Source of the DNA: Anagrus nilaparvatae
Lineage: Eukaryota > Arthropoda > Insecta > Hymenoptera > Mymaridae
DNA: 64,000 bases
NCBI GenBank assembly: GCA_022575985.1
Contig: JAKSXM010000237.1
Location: 4,048,501-4,112,500 of the forward strand
Direction: 5' to 3'
In this document: positions 13,340-22,697 of the stretch, one piece after another
Layout of the letters: the number at the start of each line of letters is the position of its first letter
Numbering within the stretch: the stretch's first letter is position 1
Position numbers and translations under genes: made by a program
Notes under the pieces: model-generated
Told to the model about the DNA's origin: nothing
The model's input: the letters and a program-made list of their open reading frames with translations, nothing else
Database searches by the model: none

Positions 13340-14130
13340 ATTCTCTTCTTCGTCACTGTTTTCTGATAAATCTTTCATCCCACCTACCTTGATATCGCTT
13401 TTCCATTACCTAAATATCCTGGTGGAATCTTTCACCCTGTTTTCCACTGTAGTCACCTAAATTGCTCGTGAAATAATCTACATGTGTTTGAAGATAGTGA
13501 AGTTTTTCATTCATTAGGTAAGCAAGCTCATTATAATTTTAAAGCAACTTTTTTATTTTCTCTTTGTAATCGTCACTTTTGTGTCTAATTCAAAAATGTT
13601 GAACTACATTGTTGAAACTTTCCCAAGCATTTTTCTCTATATTTTCCATGCATTTTATGAATTCAGTGTCTCGAAAAAATTCGCGGATTTTTATGGATAA
13701 AGTTTACTCTACCTGGAGTTAAGGAACTTCTAATGATTCAGGCGATCCTAACTGTTCCACATACACAATAAGCATGCATACTTAGTAAACCCTGATTGTT
13801 GCCCTAAGAAGAGAGATATTATTTTTTAATCCTAGCAAATTTTCCAATTGTGATTCTTAATTTTTGCATTTACATAATGGGTAATTAGTATTGAACCTGG
13901 TACTTTTGTAAAATGTAAGAGGATAATAACAACCTTTAGACTTCGTAAACAAGATACAATAAAAAGTCTTCATTCTTCACTTATGTAAATATCGGGCTCA
14001 AAGCTTTTAATAAGATCTTTAATATCTGTACAATACACAAGAGACTCTTCTTTTTTAAAAATGTAGAAACTCTTGGCATCGAAAGGGATAGTATGAACTT
14101 GATGTAGTCCACCCATGTTTCATTTTTGAA
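13340..14130 (-). pseudogene. Decayed copy of an uncharacterised insect gene family (minus arm of inverted pair)
   Basis: Read on the minus strand, broken frames give a protein stretch with 'NWKIC', 'LGQQSGFTKYAC' near 13,780-13,850 and, towards the C-terminus at 13,350-13,490, 'HVDYFTSNLGDYSGKQGERF' followed by a stop and 'VMEKRYQGRWD'. I recognise these motifs, from memory only, as a multi-copy family of uncharacterised proteins in insect and cnidarian genomes with no assigned biochemical function. Several stops and frameshifts show it is dead. It lies head-to-head with the plus-strand copy at 14,141-14,760 and the two share the same region of the protein. This arm retains more of the C-terminus. 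Confidence 0.65.
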
Positions 14131-14140
14131 GCAAAATTTC

Positions 14141-14760
14141 ATCACAAATGAAACTTGATGGACTTACAAAAAAAGATACATCAAGTTCCGACTATCGTGA
14201 TCAAGACAAAGAGTGTCTACTTTTTTTTAAAAAAGAAGAGTCTCTTGTTTATTGCAAAGATGTCAAAGGTCTTATTAACAGCTCTAATCCCGACATTTAC
14301 AAAAGTGAAGATTAGAGACTTTTTAATTACTCTTCCTTACGTAGTCTAAAGGCTGACCTCTTACATAATACCAATGTACTAGGTTCAATACCAATAGCCT
14401 ATTCTGTAAATATGTCGGAAGAATATGAAACAATGAAATGTATTCTTGAAATAACAAAGTATAAAGATCACAATTGGAAAATTTGTGGGGATTTAAAAAT
14501 AATATCTATCTTCTTAGGGCAACAAGCAGGGTTTACTAAGTACTCATGCTTTTCGTATAGGTTTGACAGTCGCGATCACCTAAATCATTATATAAATAAG
14601 GAATGGGCTGTTCGAAGTTCCTTAACTCCAGTTATAGCAAAAATTGTCCATGAACCATTAGTACCACCTAATAATGTGCTTCTCCCTCCTCTCTACTTAA
14701 AGCCTTGGTTTAATGAAACAGTTCGTCAGAGCATTAGATAAAAAAGTGACTGAAGCATAT
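14141..14760 (+). pseudogene. Decayed copy of the same uncharacterised family (plus arm)
   Basis: From about 14,222 one frame reads 'SLVYCKDVKGLINSSNPDIY', a single TAG, then 'RSLKADLLHNTNVLGSIPIA', and runs directly into the open stretch 14,412-14,741. That stretch includes 'NWKICGDLKIISIFLGQQAG', 'FTKYSCF', 'DHLNHYINKEW' and 'IVHEPLVPP'. Near 14,710 the frame slips: the next family motif, 'KQFVRALDKKV', lies in another frame. The 109-aa ORF starting at 14,412 is thus an internal fragment and its ATG is not the gene start. One nonsense codon, one frameshift and loss of both ends mark it as a pseudogene. Confidence 0.7.
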
Positions 14761-14765
14761 CTTTA

Positions 14766-14918
14766 TATCTTATATCTTAATACTATATATATTTGAAAAT
14801 TTATTTGTTTGTCTGTCTGTCTGTCCCCTCATCACGCAAGAACCACCGAACCAATTGGCATGAAACCAGTGTCAAAATAAAGAAAAAAAGTCTGTGGGTG
14901 ACATAGGCCATAGATTTT
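14766..14918. repeat. Left part of a dispersed repeat split by the Gypsy insertion
   Basis: The sequence from 'cttaatactatatatattt' through the (gtct)n tract to 'ggccatagatttt' resembles 30,005-30,150 and, more weakly, 30,410-30,500. Its continuation is at 19,534-19,610 ('gattttatgttctgctattg'), on the far side of the LTR element. The family therefore predates the retrotransposon insertion. The start 'TCTTAATACTATATA' would fit a Helitron-type 5' end, but I see no matching 3' end. Confidence 0.6.
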
Positions 14919-15074
14919 GTGTTATCTTTATATATATCTTTATTAGGTCTTAATATACATCATTATTGTAGGAGTACAACTTATATACTAAATGATATAA
15001 TATAATATTGTGTTATATATAATACAGTGTTAAGTATAAAGTATGTTGCTATGTCGATATTACAGGTTGCCACA
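14919..15074 (-). repeat. 3' LTR of the Gypsy element
   Basis: On the element's strand the LTR runs from TGTGGCAACC to GATAACAC. I find no difference from the LTR at 19,378-19,533. It contains TATA-rich sequence and an 'aataaag' polyadenylation-like signal near its end. At 156 bp it is short for the family. Confidence 0.93.
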
Positions 15075-15086
15075 TCTCCCTTCTTT
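15075..15086 (-). other. Polypurine tract
   Basis: On the minus strand 'aaagaagggaga' lies directly against the start of the 3' LTR, where plus-strand DNA synthesis is primed in LTR retrotransposons. Confidence 0.8.
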
Positions 15087-15111
15087 AAGTTATAAGTATT
15101 ATATTAATTTT

Positions 15112-17049
15112 TTATATATATCTTCTTGGTTTGATTATTTTGGTTCTATCTCTTAGTCCTCTTTTTTGGTTGTCCTCCTTCTCTTTCTCTTTGTTTTGGC
15201 TTAATTTTTGGTTTTCTTCTTGCTGGTTGTTATCAGTAGCTGTTGTTTCTTTTGAATGCTTTGAGCTATCTGGTGTTGTTTTATCTTCTGGGAGACTTTG
15301 TCTCTCTTTAATGTACTTTGTGTTTCTTCTTATAACCTGCCCACCTTCTGGTTGGACCATATAGGATCTTGGTGTTTCGTGACTAGCTATGATTGTTCCT
15401 GGCTGCCATTTTCCATCTCTATAAATATATATGTCATCTGAGGTGTTATATGATATTTCTTTGTCTTTGGTTGCTGTTTTATCATAGTCTCTCTTTTTCT
15501 TTATTTGGTTTTGTTTTAACAAATCCCTGATGTCCGTTTGTATTTCTGGTTTTAATTTTTCTCTTGATATTAGTAATAGAGTCCTTGTTTGCCTGCTAAA
15601 TAGTATTTGGGATGGAGATATCTTTAAGCCTGCTACTGGAGTATTTCTATAATGTAACAATGCTTTTTGTATTTCTTCAGTTGTTGTCCCAGACTTCTTT
15701 AGGATACTCTTTGCTATTCCAACTGCTTTCTCTGCTAGTCCATTCGATTGAGAGTGTTTTGGACTGGTCGTTGTTATCTTAAATTCCCATTTCTTTGAAA
15801 ACTCCTGGAATTCTCTTGATGCAAAAGGCATATTGTCAGCTGTTAACTTTTCTGGTATTCCATGTACCGCAAATACCGCTGTTAATTTATTTATGATTTC
15901 ACCTGCTGTTTTACTTTTCATTTTAATAATTTCAAGCCATTTTGAAAACGCATCCATTATCACTAAGTAATTTTCTGAATTATATTCTAGTACGTCAGCA
16001 GATATGTTCTGGAACCTTTCCTTTGGTACTTCATGTGGTATTAGTGGTAATTTTTTGTTGATATTAGAATGTTCCATACATTTATTACATCCTTTTACTT
16101 TTTCTTCTATCTCTGTCGTTATACCTGGCCAGTACATCAGCTGTCTGGCTCTAGCTTTCATTTTTGTGACACCTACATGTCCCTCGTGTAGTTTTTCCAA
16201 CATTAGTTTTCTTAACATTAGTGGTATTACTACGTTATCCATGTTGAACAATAGATCTTCACTTACATGTAAGTCGTCTTTCATTTTCCAGTAAGGTTTT
16301 ACATCTTCTGTTAGTTTTTTGATATGTATTGGCCACTCAGTCCTACAGTATTCTATTACTCTTTTTAGCGTGCTGTCTTTCTCTGTTTCTCTTTTTAATT
16401 CTTCTTTCTTTTCTTCTGATATTGCCATCTGGTTTACTATGCTATGGATGTACTTGTCCAATTTAAATTCTTTTTCTCCAGTATCTATTTTTGAGTCTCT
16501 TGACAATGTATCTGCTATGTACATATATTTGCCTCTGATATACTTGACCTCTAGCCTGTATTTTGCAGTTTTCATTCGTAGTGCTTGTAATCTAACTGAT
16601 GGTATTCTTGAGATTGGTTTTTTGAATATTTTGACAAGTGGTTCGTGGTCAGTTTGTACATTTACATCCCTTCCATATATAAACTTGTGAAATTTCTTTG
16701 TTGAATATGTTATTGCCAGCATCTCTTTCTCTATCTGGGCATATCTTTGTTCTGTATCTGTTAGACATCTTGACGCAAAAAATACTGGCCTTTTCTCTTG
16801 TAGTAAACAACATCCAATGCCATCTTTTGAGGCATCTGCCTGAATGGTTATTTCTTTCTTTCCATTATACCCTTGTAGCGTTGGTGCCGTTGTTAATGAT
16901 TTCTTCAATTGATCAAACTCTTTGGTATGATTTTCATTCCATTCCCATTCAAAATCTTTTTTTAGTAACTGTCTCATATTTAAAGTTTTGTTGGGTAAAT
17001 TAGGTATATAATCTTGCATGTAGTTAGCCATACCTAAAAATCGTTGCAA
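15112..17049 (-). CDS. pol: Gypsy pol, second part: RT C-terminus, RNase H, integrase
   Basis: A 645-codon open frame. Residues 1-60 are the reverse transcriptase connection ('RFLGMANYMQDYIPNL'). RNase H begins near residue 70 ('ADASKDGIGCCLLQ') and ends near 185 ('ADTLSRDS'). The integrase zinc-binding HHCC motif lies near 295-335 ('HEGHVGVTK', 'YWPGI', 'CNKC'). The catalytic core follows with D in 'ISADVLEY', D in 'TADNMPF' and E in 'NGLAEKAVGIAKS'. The last 100 residues are charged (many E, K, Q) without a chromodomain. The first residues coincide with the end of the upstream frame, so this is not an independent gene. The break at about 17,050 looks like a single-base loss within a duplicated G. 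Confidence 0.92.
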   Translation of the reverse strand: MQRFLGMANYMQDYIPNLPNKTLNMRQLLKKDFEWEWNENHTKEFDQLKKSLTTAPTLQGYNGKKEITIQADASKDGIGCCLLQEKRPVFFASRCLTDTEQRYAQIEKEMLAITYSTKKFHKFIYGRDVNVQTDHEPLVKIFKKPISRIPSVRLQALRMKTAKYRLEVKYIRGKYMYIADTLSRDSKIDTGEKEFKLDKYIHSIVNQMAISEEKKEELKRETEKDSTLKRVIEYCRTEWPIHIKKLTEDVKPYWKMKDDLHVSEDLLFNMDNVVIPLMLRKLMLEKLHEGHVGVTKMKARARQLMYWPGITTEIEEKVKGCNKCMEHSNINKKLPLIPHEVPKERFQNISADVLEYNSENYLVIMDAFSKWLEIIKMKSKTAGEIINKLTAVFAVHGIPEKLTADNMPFASREFQEFSKKWEFKITTTSPKHSQSNGLAEKAVGIAKSILKKSGTTTEEIQKALLHYRNTPVAGLKISPSQILFSRQTRTLLLISREKLKPEIQTDIRDLLKQNQIKKKRDYDKTATKDKEISYNTSDDIYIYRDGKWQPGTIIASHETPRSYMVQPEGGQVIRRNTKYIKERQSLPEDKTTPDSSKHSKETTATDNNQQEENQKLSQNKEKEKEDNQKRGLRDRTKIIKPRRYI

Positions 17050-18338
17050 TTCTTGTTCGTTCTTGGTGGTTGTAGTGCTATTACTGACTTGATTCTGTCT
17101 TCATCTATTTTCCTTCCTTCTTTGGAAAATATGTAGCCTAAAAGTTTTACACTTTTCTGTTTGTATTGTACTTTTGCTTTTTTAAATTTTACATTCACTT
17201 GTTTTGCTGTTTCCATAAATGCTTTTAAGTTTCTGTCATGTTCTTCTTCAGTTCTGCCTGATATTACGTAATCATCTATATAAATATTTAAACCATTTAG
17301 ACCTTTGAATATTCTCTCATTTTCTTCTTGAAATATTTCTGATGCCGTATTGATTCCATATGGCAATCTTTTGAATTTGTAGCATCCAAATGGAGATGAG
17401 AATGTGCAAGCTTCACTCGATTCATCATCTAGCTCTATATGCCAGAATCCTTGTTTCAAGTCTAACACAGTAAAGTATTCTGCATTTTCCAATTTGGCGG
17501 CTATTTCATCTATTGATGGTATTTCATAAAAACTTCTGCTGATATTTTGATTTAACTCCTGTGGGTCTATGCAAAGTCTTAATGATCCATCATCTTTTTC
17601 TCTTATTACTAAATTGCTCACCCATGACTTTGGATATTTTACTTTCTCTATTATCCCTTCTCTTTCTAGTTGGACTAGTTGGTTCTTTAGTTTTTCTCTT
17701 GTATGTACAGCTACTCTTCTTGGAGGATATGCTGTTGGTTTCGCTTCTCTATTGATGGTTAGTTTGACTTTCTCTGGGAATCTTCCTGTTCCTGTAAAAC
17801 ATTCTTTGTATTTTTTGATAAATATTTCTTTTTCTTCATTTACCTTTTGAGTCTGTTTGATATTGTTGACCCTTTTGACGATTCCCAGTTCTTCACAAGA
17901 TTCCAATCCCATGATTGGGATTTTGTCCACTTCAGTTATTACAAATTTGTGGCTGCTCATCCTATTTTTGAAGTTGCATGGCATCTTGACTTCACCTAGG
18001 ATTTTTATTTCAAATCCTCCGTAAGCTGTTATCTTCTTTTTTGATTCTCTTATTTTACTATTATATTTGATTTTGTCGTATATTTTCTTTGGTAGTACGT
18101 TGACATCAGCTCCAGTGTCAATTTTAAATTTAATCTTCTTGTCTCCTACTATTATTCTTTCTATCCAAGTACTCTTTTTCTTAAGGTTACTTTCTTTATC
18201 CATTGAATTTACCATCAGTGTGTTGATAACGAAGTTTTCTTCACTTGAGGTATCATCTTCTTCCGATAAGTCACTTGCGGACTCTATGTTATCGACTCTT
18301 CTACTGTTGGTATTACAGGCAACTGCAAGTGACCTACC
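17034..18338 (-). CDS. pol: Gypsy pol, first part: protease and reverse transcriptase
   Basis: This frame is open from 18,338 and its first ATG is at 18,215. An aspartic protease active site 'DTGADVNVLP' is at about residue 33 from that ATG. Reverse transcriptase follows with 'LDLKQGFWHIELD', 'SPFGCYKFKRLPYG' and the catalytic 'YIDDYVISG'. The frame ends abruptly at 17,034 inside the conserved block joining RT to RNase H, which continues in the frame of 15,112-17,049. Upstream, the fourth zinc ligand (Cys) of the second gag zinc knuckle is encoded in this frame rather than gag's. Translation would thus need a -1 frameshift, or one base has been lost there too. Confidence 0.9.
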   Translation of the reverse strand, partial: GRSLAVACNTNSRRVDNIESASDLSEEDDTSSEENFVINTLMVNSMDKESNLKKKSTWIERIIVGDKKIKFKIDTGADVNVLPKKIYDKIKYNSKIRESKKKITAYGGFEIKILGEVKMPCNFKNRMSSHKFVITEVDKIPIMGLESCEELGIVKRVNNIKQTQKVNEEKEIFIKKYKECFTGTGRFPEKVKLTINREAKPTAYPPRRVAVHTREKLKNQLVQLEREGIIEKVKYPKSWVSNLVIREKDDGSLRLCIDPQELNQNISRSFYEIPSIDEIAAKLENAEYFTVLDLKQGFWHIELDDESSEACTFSSPFGCYKFKRLPYGINTASEIFQEENERIFKGLNGLNIYIDDYVISGRTEEEHDRNLKAFMETAKQVNVKFKKAKVQYKQKSVKLLGYIFSKEGRKIDEDRIKSVIALQPPRTNKNCNDF

Positions 18339-19351
18339 TTATTGCATCTGTAGCATTTCTTATCATATGCTGGGCACTGCCTCGGTAGGTGTCGCCCGTT
18401 ACACCTTCCGCAGTTGAATTCTTTGTATCCATACCCGCCTTCTGTTGGTTTTGATGTTCTCCTTGTTTCGCTTCTTTTCCTCTCCCTCGCGGGATACTGC
18501 GCGCGCTCACTTCTATTTTCGTATTTTGTTGTTTTCCCTCTTCTTGTGTGTATTGCATCAACCGAAGAAGTTGTTTTGGTCTGCTCTTGTATTTTTCTCG
18601 ACTGTTCTTTGCTTGCTTCATTCGTTTTTATATTTTTTATCAAATCCTCAAGAGTTAGTTTATTTATTTTTAGAATACTTTGTTGGAGTCTGGTATCCTT
18701 CATCGTTCGAATTATGTTGTCACGTATCATGCTGTCTTCCAATGAGTCATAGCCACATGTTTTAACTAGTTTGTTTAATTCCTTAACGTAACTTTCAATA
18801 GTTTCATCATCTTTTCTTATTCTATTAGCAAAAACGAACCTTTCAAATGTTTCATTTATTTCTTTCTTGCAATTATTTTCAAAAGCCTCCAATATTTTCT
18901 CCGGATCCTCTAGGTTCTCATCTGTTAAATTGAATGTGTCCAGTAATTCTATGGCTTCTGGACCAACAAGATTTTGTAATATTGCTGCTTGGACTTTCTT
19001 ACTTTCTTCTGTTTTTCCTGATGCTAGCATGAAATTTTTATATTGCCTTTTGAATTTCCTCCAATTTTCTTCTACATTTCCCTCTAATGAGAATGGGATA
19101 GGCTTGTTTAAATTTTCCATTTTTGACTTTTGTTTCTTATTTTTATCACTTAGATTTTTATTTTCCTCACTTTCTTTTATTTTGTCATTTAAATTTTCTT
19201 TATTTTCACTTTCTGAATTTTCTCTCTCACTGTCACTTAAATTTTCTTCTTTTAAAATTTTTATTTCTTTATTTTCACTCTCTGAATTTTCTTTTTCACT
19301 GTAACTTAAATCTTCTTCTTTTAAAATTTTTAATACGGTTGCACCATCCAT
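18284..19351 (-). CDS. gag: Gypsy gag (capsid-nucleocapsid)
   Basis: A 355-codon frame starting at an ATG just after the primer-binding region. Residues 1-90 are highly acidic and basic with internal repeats ('LKEEDLSYSEKENSESENKE' and 'LKEENLSDSERENSESENKE' in tandem). A retrotransposon capsid-like region follows, roughly residues 95-255 ('NWRKFKRQYKNFMLASG', 'FVFANRIRKDDETIESYV'). The C-terminus has a zinc knuckle 'CGRCNGRHLPRQC' and the start of a second, 'CYRCNKVGH', after which the frame runs out in 14 unrelated residues. The protein would package element RNA. The duplicated acidic repeat near the N-terminus is unusual. Confidence 0.92.
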   Translation of the reverse strand: MDGATVLKILKEEDLSYSEKENSESENKEIKILKEENLSDSERENSESENKENLNDKIKESEENKNLSDKNKKQKSKMENLNKPIPFSLEGNVEENWRKFKRQYKNFMLASGKTEESKKVQAAILQNLVGPEAIELLDTFNLTDENLEDPEKILEAFENNCKKEINETFERFVFANRIRKDDETIESYVKELNKLVKTCGYDSLEDSMIRDNIIRTMKDTRLQQSILKINKLTLEDLIKNIKTNEASKEQSRKIQEQTKTTSSVDAIHTRRGKTTKYENRSERAQYPARERKRSETRRTSKPTEGGYGYKEFNCGRCNGRHLPRQCPAYDKKCYRCNKVGHLQLPVIPTVEESIT

Positions 19352-19359
19352 TTGGATTT

Positions 19360-19377
19360 TTCTACCGACTGCGCCAT
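19360..19377 (-). other. Putative primer-binding site
   Basis: Directly inside the 5' LTR the element's strand reads 'ATGGCGCAGTCGGTAGA'. The position and the TGG start fit a tRNA-complementary primer site. I cannot name the tRNA without comparison to the host tRNA set. Confidence 0.6.
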
Positions 19378-19533
19378 GTGTTATCTTTATATATATCTTT
19401 ATTAGGTCTTAATATACATCATTATTGTAGGAGTACAACTTATATACTAAATGATATAATATAATATTGTGTTATATATAATACAGTGTTAAGTATAAAG
19501 TATGTTGCTATGTCGATATTACAGGTTGCCACA
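19378..19533 (-). repeat. 5' LTR of the Gypsy element
   Basis: Identical to 14,919-15,074 as far as I can compare. The outer end abuts the 6-bp duplication 'gatttt' (19,534-19,539). It would hold the promoter for gag-pol. Confidence 0.93.
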
Positions 19534-19610
19534 GATTTTATGTTCTGCTATTGTAGCTTTTGAGGTATCTAATTTTCAGTGATTTTGAACTTGACAAAAT
19601 TTTTTAAAAT

Positions 19611-20067
19611 CCGTTTTTAATTTTGTAGATCGCATTCGAAAGGTCTTGAGTAGTACAAAATTTTGCGACTAACCGGAAGTAGTTATATAAAGATTTCCAG
19701 ATTTGGCACCAATTTGAAATTCCTGTTTTTTTTCGTTTCAGTCATCTAACATTTTTTATCGCCAAATAAAATCTACGTGATAAAAGTGTCTATAAATTTT
19801 TTTGGTAAATTCTGAAGCTTATACCAAAAAAATGCGACCAACCGGAAGTAATTTGACTGAAAAATAAGGGAATGGCAAAATTTTGAAAATAGGCTAAAAT
19901 AGGTCATTTGGACCTTTTGGAGGTCATAACTTGGCCCCATATTGTTCTAGAGGGCTAAAAATTTGGCTAGGTGAGTTTTTTATAACCCCAAACATAATCT
20001 AAAAATTTGAGCCCAATCGATGACATGCGTGCGCCCACTTTTGTATGAAAAGTAATGGATACACCCA
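19611..20067. repeat. Half copy of the 39.5-41.3-kb foldback element
   Basis: This matches 40,848-41,300 nearly base for base ('gtagatcgcattcgaaagg', 'ctaaccggaagtagttata', 'gaatggcaaaattttgaaa', 'ggatacaccca') and ends at the same terminus followed by TA. Only one arm is present, and it joins the dispersed repeat at 19,534-19,610. Confidence 0.85.
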
Positions 20068-21115
20068 TAAATAGTTTGCAGAACACTAAATATTAAGAAT
20101 TTTAAAAATTAAGTTTTTCATCTGTGTAAGATTTAAAAAATTTTTGCTAAATGTTAAAAATTTTTCTTTCTTTGGTGCAAATAAGCTTCTTGAAAATTTT
20201 AAAACCGAAAAAAATTATTTTATTTTTTATATAATTAAAACTGAAATAATTTATACATAAAGCTTTTTTAATAGATAAAAACGCAAAAATTTTAAGTTAA
20301 GAAATGGTTAGATAAAAGTTGAATTGAAAAAAGTTAAGAAGACTTATTACTAAGCTTTTTTAAATTTTGTAAACCGAAGATAAAGTTACTTAGTTTCGGC
20401 TGCATATTTCGGCTTATATGATCTTCATATAACTAAAAAAAAAATGTTGTTTATTATAAATTATATTTTATAGATTTTAAATATAAAATGAAAAAAATAT
20501 TTACTTATTAACTAAAATGGAATTATAAAAATGTATAGTACCTAATTTCTAGTTTATAAATGTCCTTGGGTTGTCTGTACAAAAAAATTTCTATTTATTT
20601 CTAAGTTTTGCAAAAAAATGTTTACTTGTTTTTAAACAAATTAAGGTAAATTATATTAATATATTAGCCAATTAAAATATTAAGTTAAATTTAGCTAGTT
20701 AAATTCTTATTAAAATTTAAAAAATTTACTCTTGTCCTGAAAAGTTTAAGTTGTAACGCAAACGATGCCGTATTGCACTTTGAAAAAAAAAATGAAAAGT
20801 TGACTTTACTTACTTCCATGTTACAAAATAAAATTTTTTAATTTTTTAAATTTCTATACAAAAATAAGCCCAAATTTACCAAAGAGCTGACTATACTTGA
20901 TTAATTGAGGGATACCATGTAATGCTGGTTGCTCATTAATTTATTAATTATTATAATTTTTTAGCTCTTAGCATCATTTATTTATGAATAACCTGAAGTG
21001 GGTTATAATGAAAATACGAAAATAATAAACTTTTTTGGAGCTTGAAACGTGCTCATTTTTATTTAAAACGATAATAATCATTGCACTGGGGAAAGATGTT
21101 CTTTACAAACACCAC
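20068..21115. other. AT-rich sequence without recognisable gene
   Basis: Mostly poly-A and poly-T rich sequence with no ORF above background and no repeat that I can pair within the window. Confidence 0.5.
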
Positions 21116-21411
21116 CACAGTGCCCCTGAAACAATTTAAATCAAAATGCAAATTATCCCCGAGATCCCAATGGAAATTTATTTTTTAGCTGTTCAGAGTC
21201 ACAAAAATCAAAAAATTTAAAAAATCCGTTAGGCACCTTACTATTTATTATTTTCCAATTATTTTCTATTATAATATCGAAATGAAACTGTTTTTAGCTT
21301 TAAAAAAAGCGCTTTACGGAATTTTTAAATTTTTTGATTTTTGTCACTCTGAATAAATGGGATCTCGGGGGTAATGTGCATTTTTATTTAAATTGTTTCA
21401 GGGGCACCGTG
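21116..21411. mobile_element. ~296-bp MITE with ~105-bp terminal inverted repeats
   Basis: The ends are 'CACAGTGCCCCTGAAACA' and its inverse 'TGTTTCAGGGGCACCGTG'. The inverted match continues inward through 'atccc(c)gagatccca' and 'caaaaatcaaaaaattta'. The element is non-coding. No clear target duplication is visible. Confidence 0.75.
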
Positions 21412-21916
21412 CTACAATCCGCGGGCTGTTATTTATCATATCTATTTGTTTATACTTTTAGTTTGTAAATGTGAATGATTTTTTAAATATTAAGTTTGGT
21501 TTTTGAAGTAAAGAATATCTTTTTAAAAATCTCTCATATGTTTTTCATATTTGTTAATGTTTACTGAACTTTTTTATAATTTTTTGTAATTTTTAAGCAA
21601 GGGGTCAATTGGTAGGTAAATAAGTATTGTGAGAATTATATATTTATCGTTGAATTTATATTTTGATTTGTTTGTTAATTCCTGATGAACAAAATTTTTT
21701 AACAAAATTTTTCCTTTATTATTTGATTATTGGTAAAGTTTTCTCTTAAGTGTTACAAGTTAATGTTTTGCGAGTGATACATGTTATGCGTGTTAACCTA
21801 TAGCCTAAGGATTTCGCATCTCTCTCTCAACTGGATCTTTTTAGAATGTGACATTCTAACCACGTGCAAGCTATATAAACTTAATGATTAAATTAAAAAC
21901 AAAACAAAAAATCAAA

Positions 21917-21986
21917 GGCGTATGCCTGGGATCGAACCGTTGTCTGCCGCACGAAAAGGCGGTGTCTTTGTCGCTGAGCTACGCTT
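21917..21986 (-). tRNA. tRNA-like sequence (degenerate tRNA gene or SINE head)
   Basis: On the minus strand 'GCGTAGCTCAGCGACAAAGA' resembles a tRNA A box and 'GGTTCGATCCC' a B box, about 35 bases apart. 'GCGTA' near the 5' end pairs with 'TACGC' at the 3' end as an acceptor stem would. 'CCGC' and 'GCGG' can pair around a loop containing TTTTC. The D and T stems pair poorly and the loop is one base too long, so a functional tRNA is doubtful. A tRNA-derived repeat or pseudogene is more likely, and I do not assign an isotype. Confidence 0.4.
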
Positions 21987-22130
21987 GTAAGTGGCGAATA
22001 TTCAGTTTTTCTGGTTGAATCTATTTAATCCTTTAATTGTATCCTTGACTTCTTTTGAGGAAAATTCGAATAGTCAGGTAAATATATATAAATAAATAAA
22101 ATACTTTTAAAAGACTTTGAAAAATCTGGG

Positions 22131-22288
22131 CTTAAGGACTTAGGATAATACAGGTTTATGGACTTAGAATAATATCGATTTAGGGACTTGGAATAATTCA
22201 GGTTCAGGGACTTGGAATCATTTAGTTTCAGGGACTTGGAATAATTCAGGTTTAGGGAAACAAAATAGTTTGGGTTTAGAATCTTAAC
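22131..22288. repeat. 24-bp minisatellite, about six units
   Basis: Units close to 'ggacttggaataattcagg' plus 'tttag' repeat head to tail (22,137, 22,160, 22,184, 22,208, 22,232). A more degenerate relative is at 57,465-57,600. Confidence 0.75.
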
Positions 22289-22697
22289 AGCTAGTGAGGT
22301 GATAATTACAAATTATGAAAATAGAAAATTGTATTGTAATGTTGAGTAACATTTGTATTATACCTAGTCCTCATCTGCAAGTAAACATGTTCCATGCTTT
22401 TATGTTGTGTTTACAAAAATCGGTTATAAGTTTTTAAGCTCTTTATGAGAAAAGATTTTGGAAATACCTTCAATATTATTTTTCCCTATCTAAAATTCAA
22501 TAAATTTATTTCTTTTTGAAAAGATTAGATACTTTAAATTATAGGAATAAAAAAAAATAATATTAAAGGTACTATAGGAAGAAAATGAGTGTTAATAAAT
22601 AGCAAGCAAAATGAATAATAAAAAAATGAAATTTCGTCATCCTCATAATGACGATAATGATGTAGAGTAAAAGACGCTGTCAAACCCAACAACATTC

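Larger units (their letters stand above)
14919..19533 (-). mobile_element. Gypsy-type LTR retrotransposon, nearly intact, minus strand
   Basis: A 4.6-kb element with identical 156-bp LTRs, gag, then pol in the order protease, reverse transcriptase, RNase H, integrase. That domain order defines Ty3/Gypsy rather than Copia. A 6-bp direct repeat 'gatttt' flanks it at 14,913-14,918 and 19,534-19,539. A purine tract precedes the 3' LTR and a primer-binding-site-like sequence follows the 5' LTR. There is no env ORF and I see no chromodomain. The identical LTRs suggest a recent insertion, yet gag and the two parts of pol lie in different frames, with each break looking like one missing base. Confidence 0.95.

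Noticed and set aside
16004..19464. Plus-strand ORFs of 93-145 aa across the Gypsy element
   Set aside because: They are antisense shadows of gag and pol with hydrophobic low-complexity translations.
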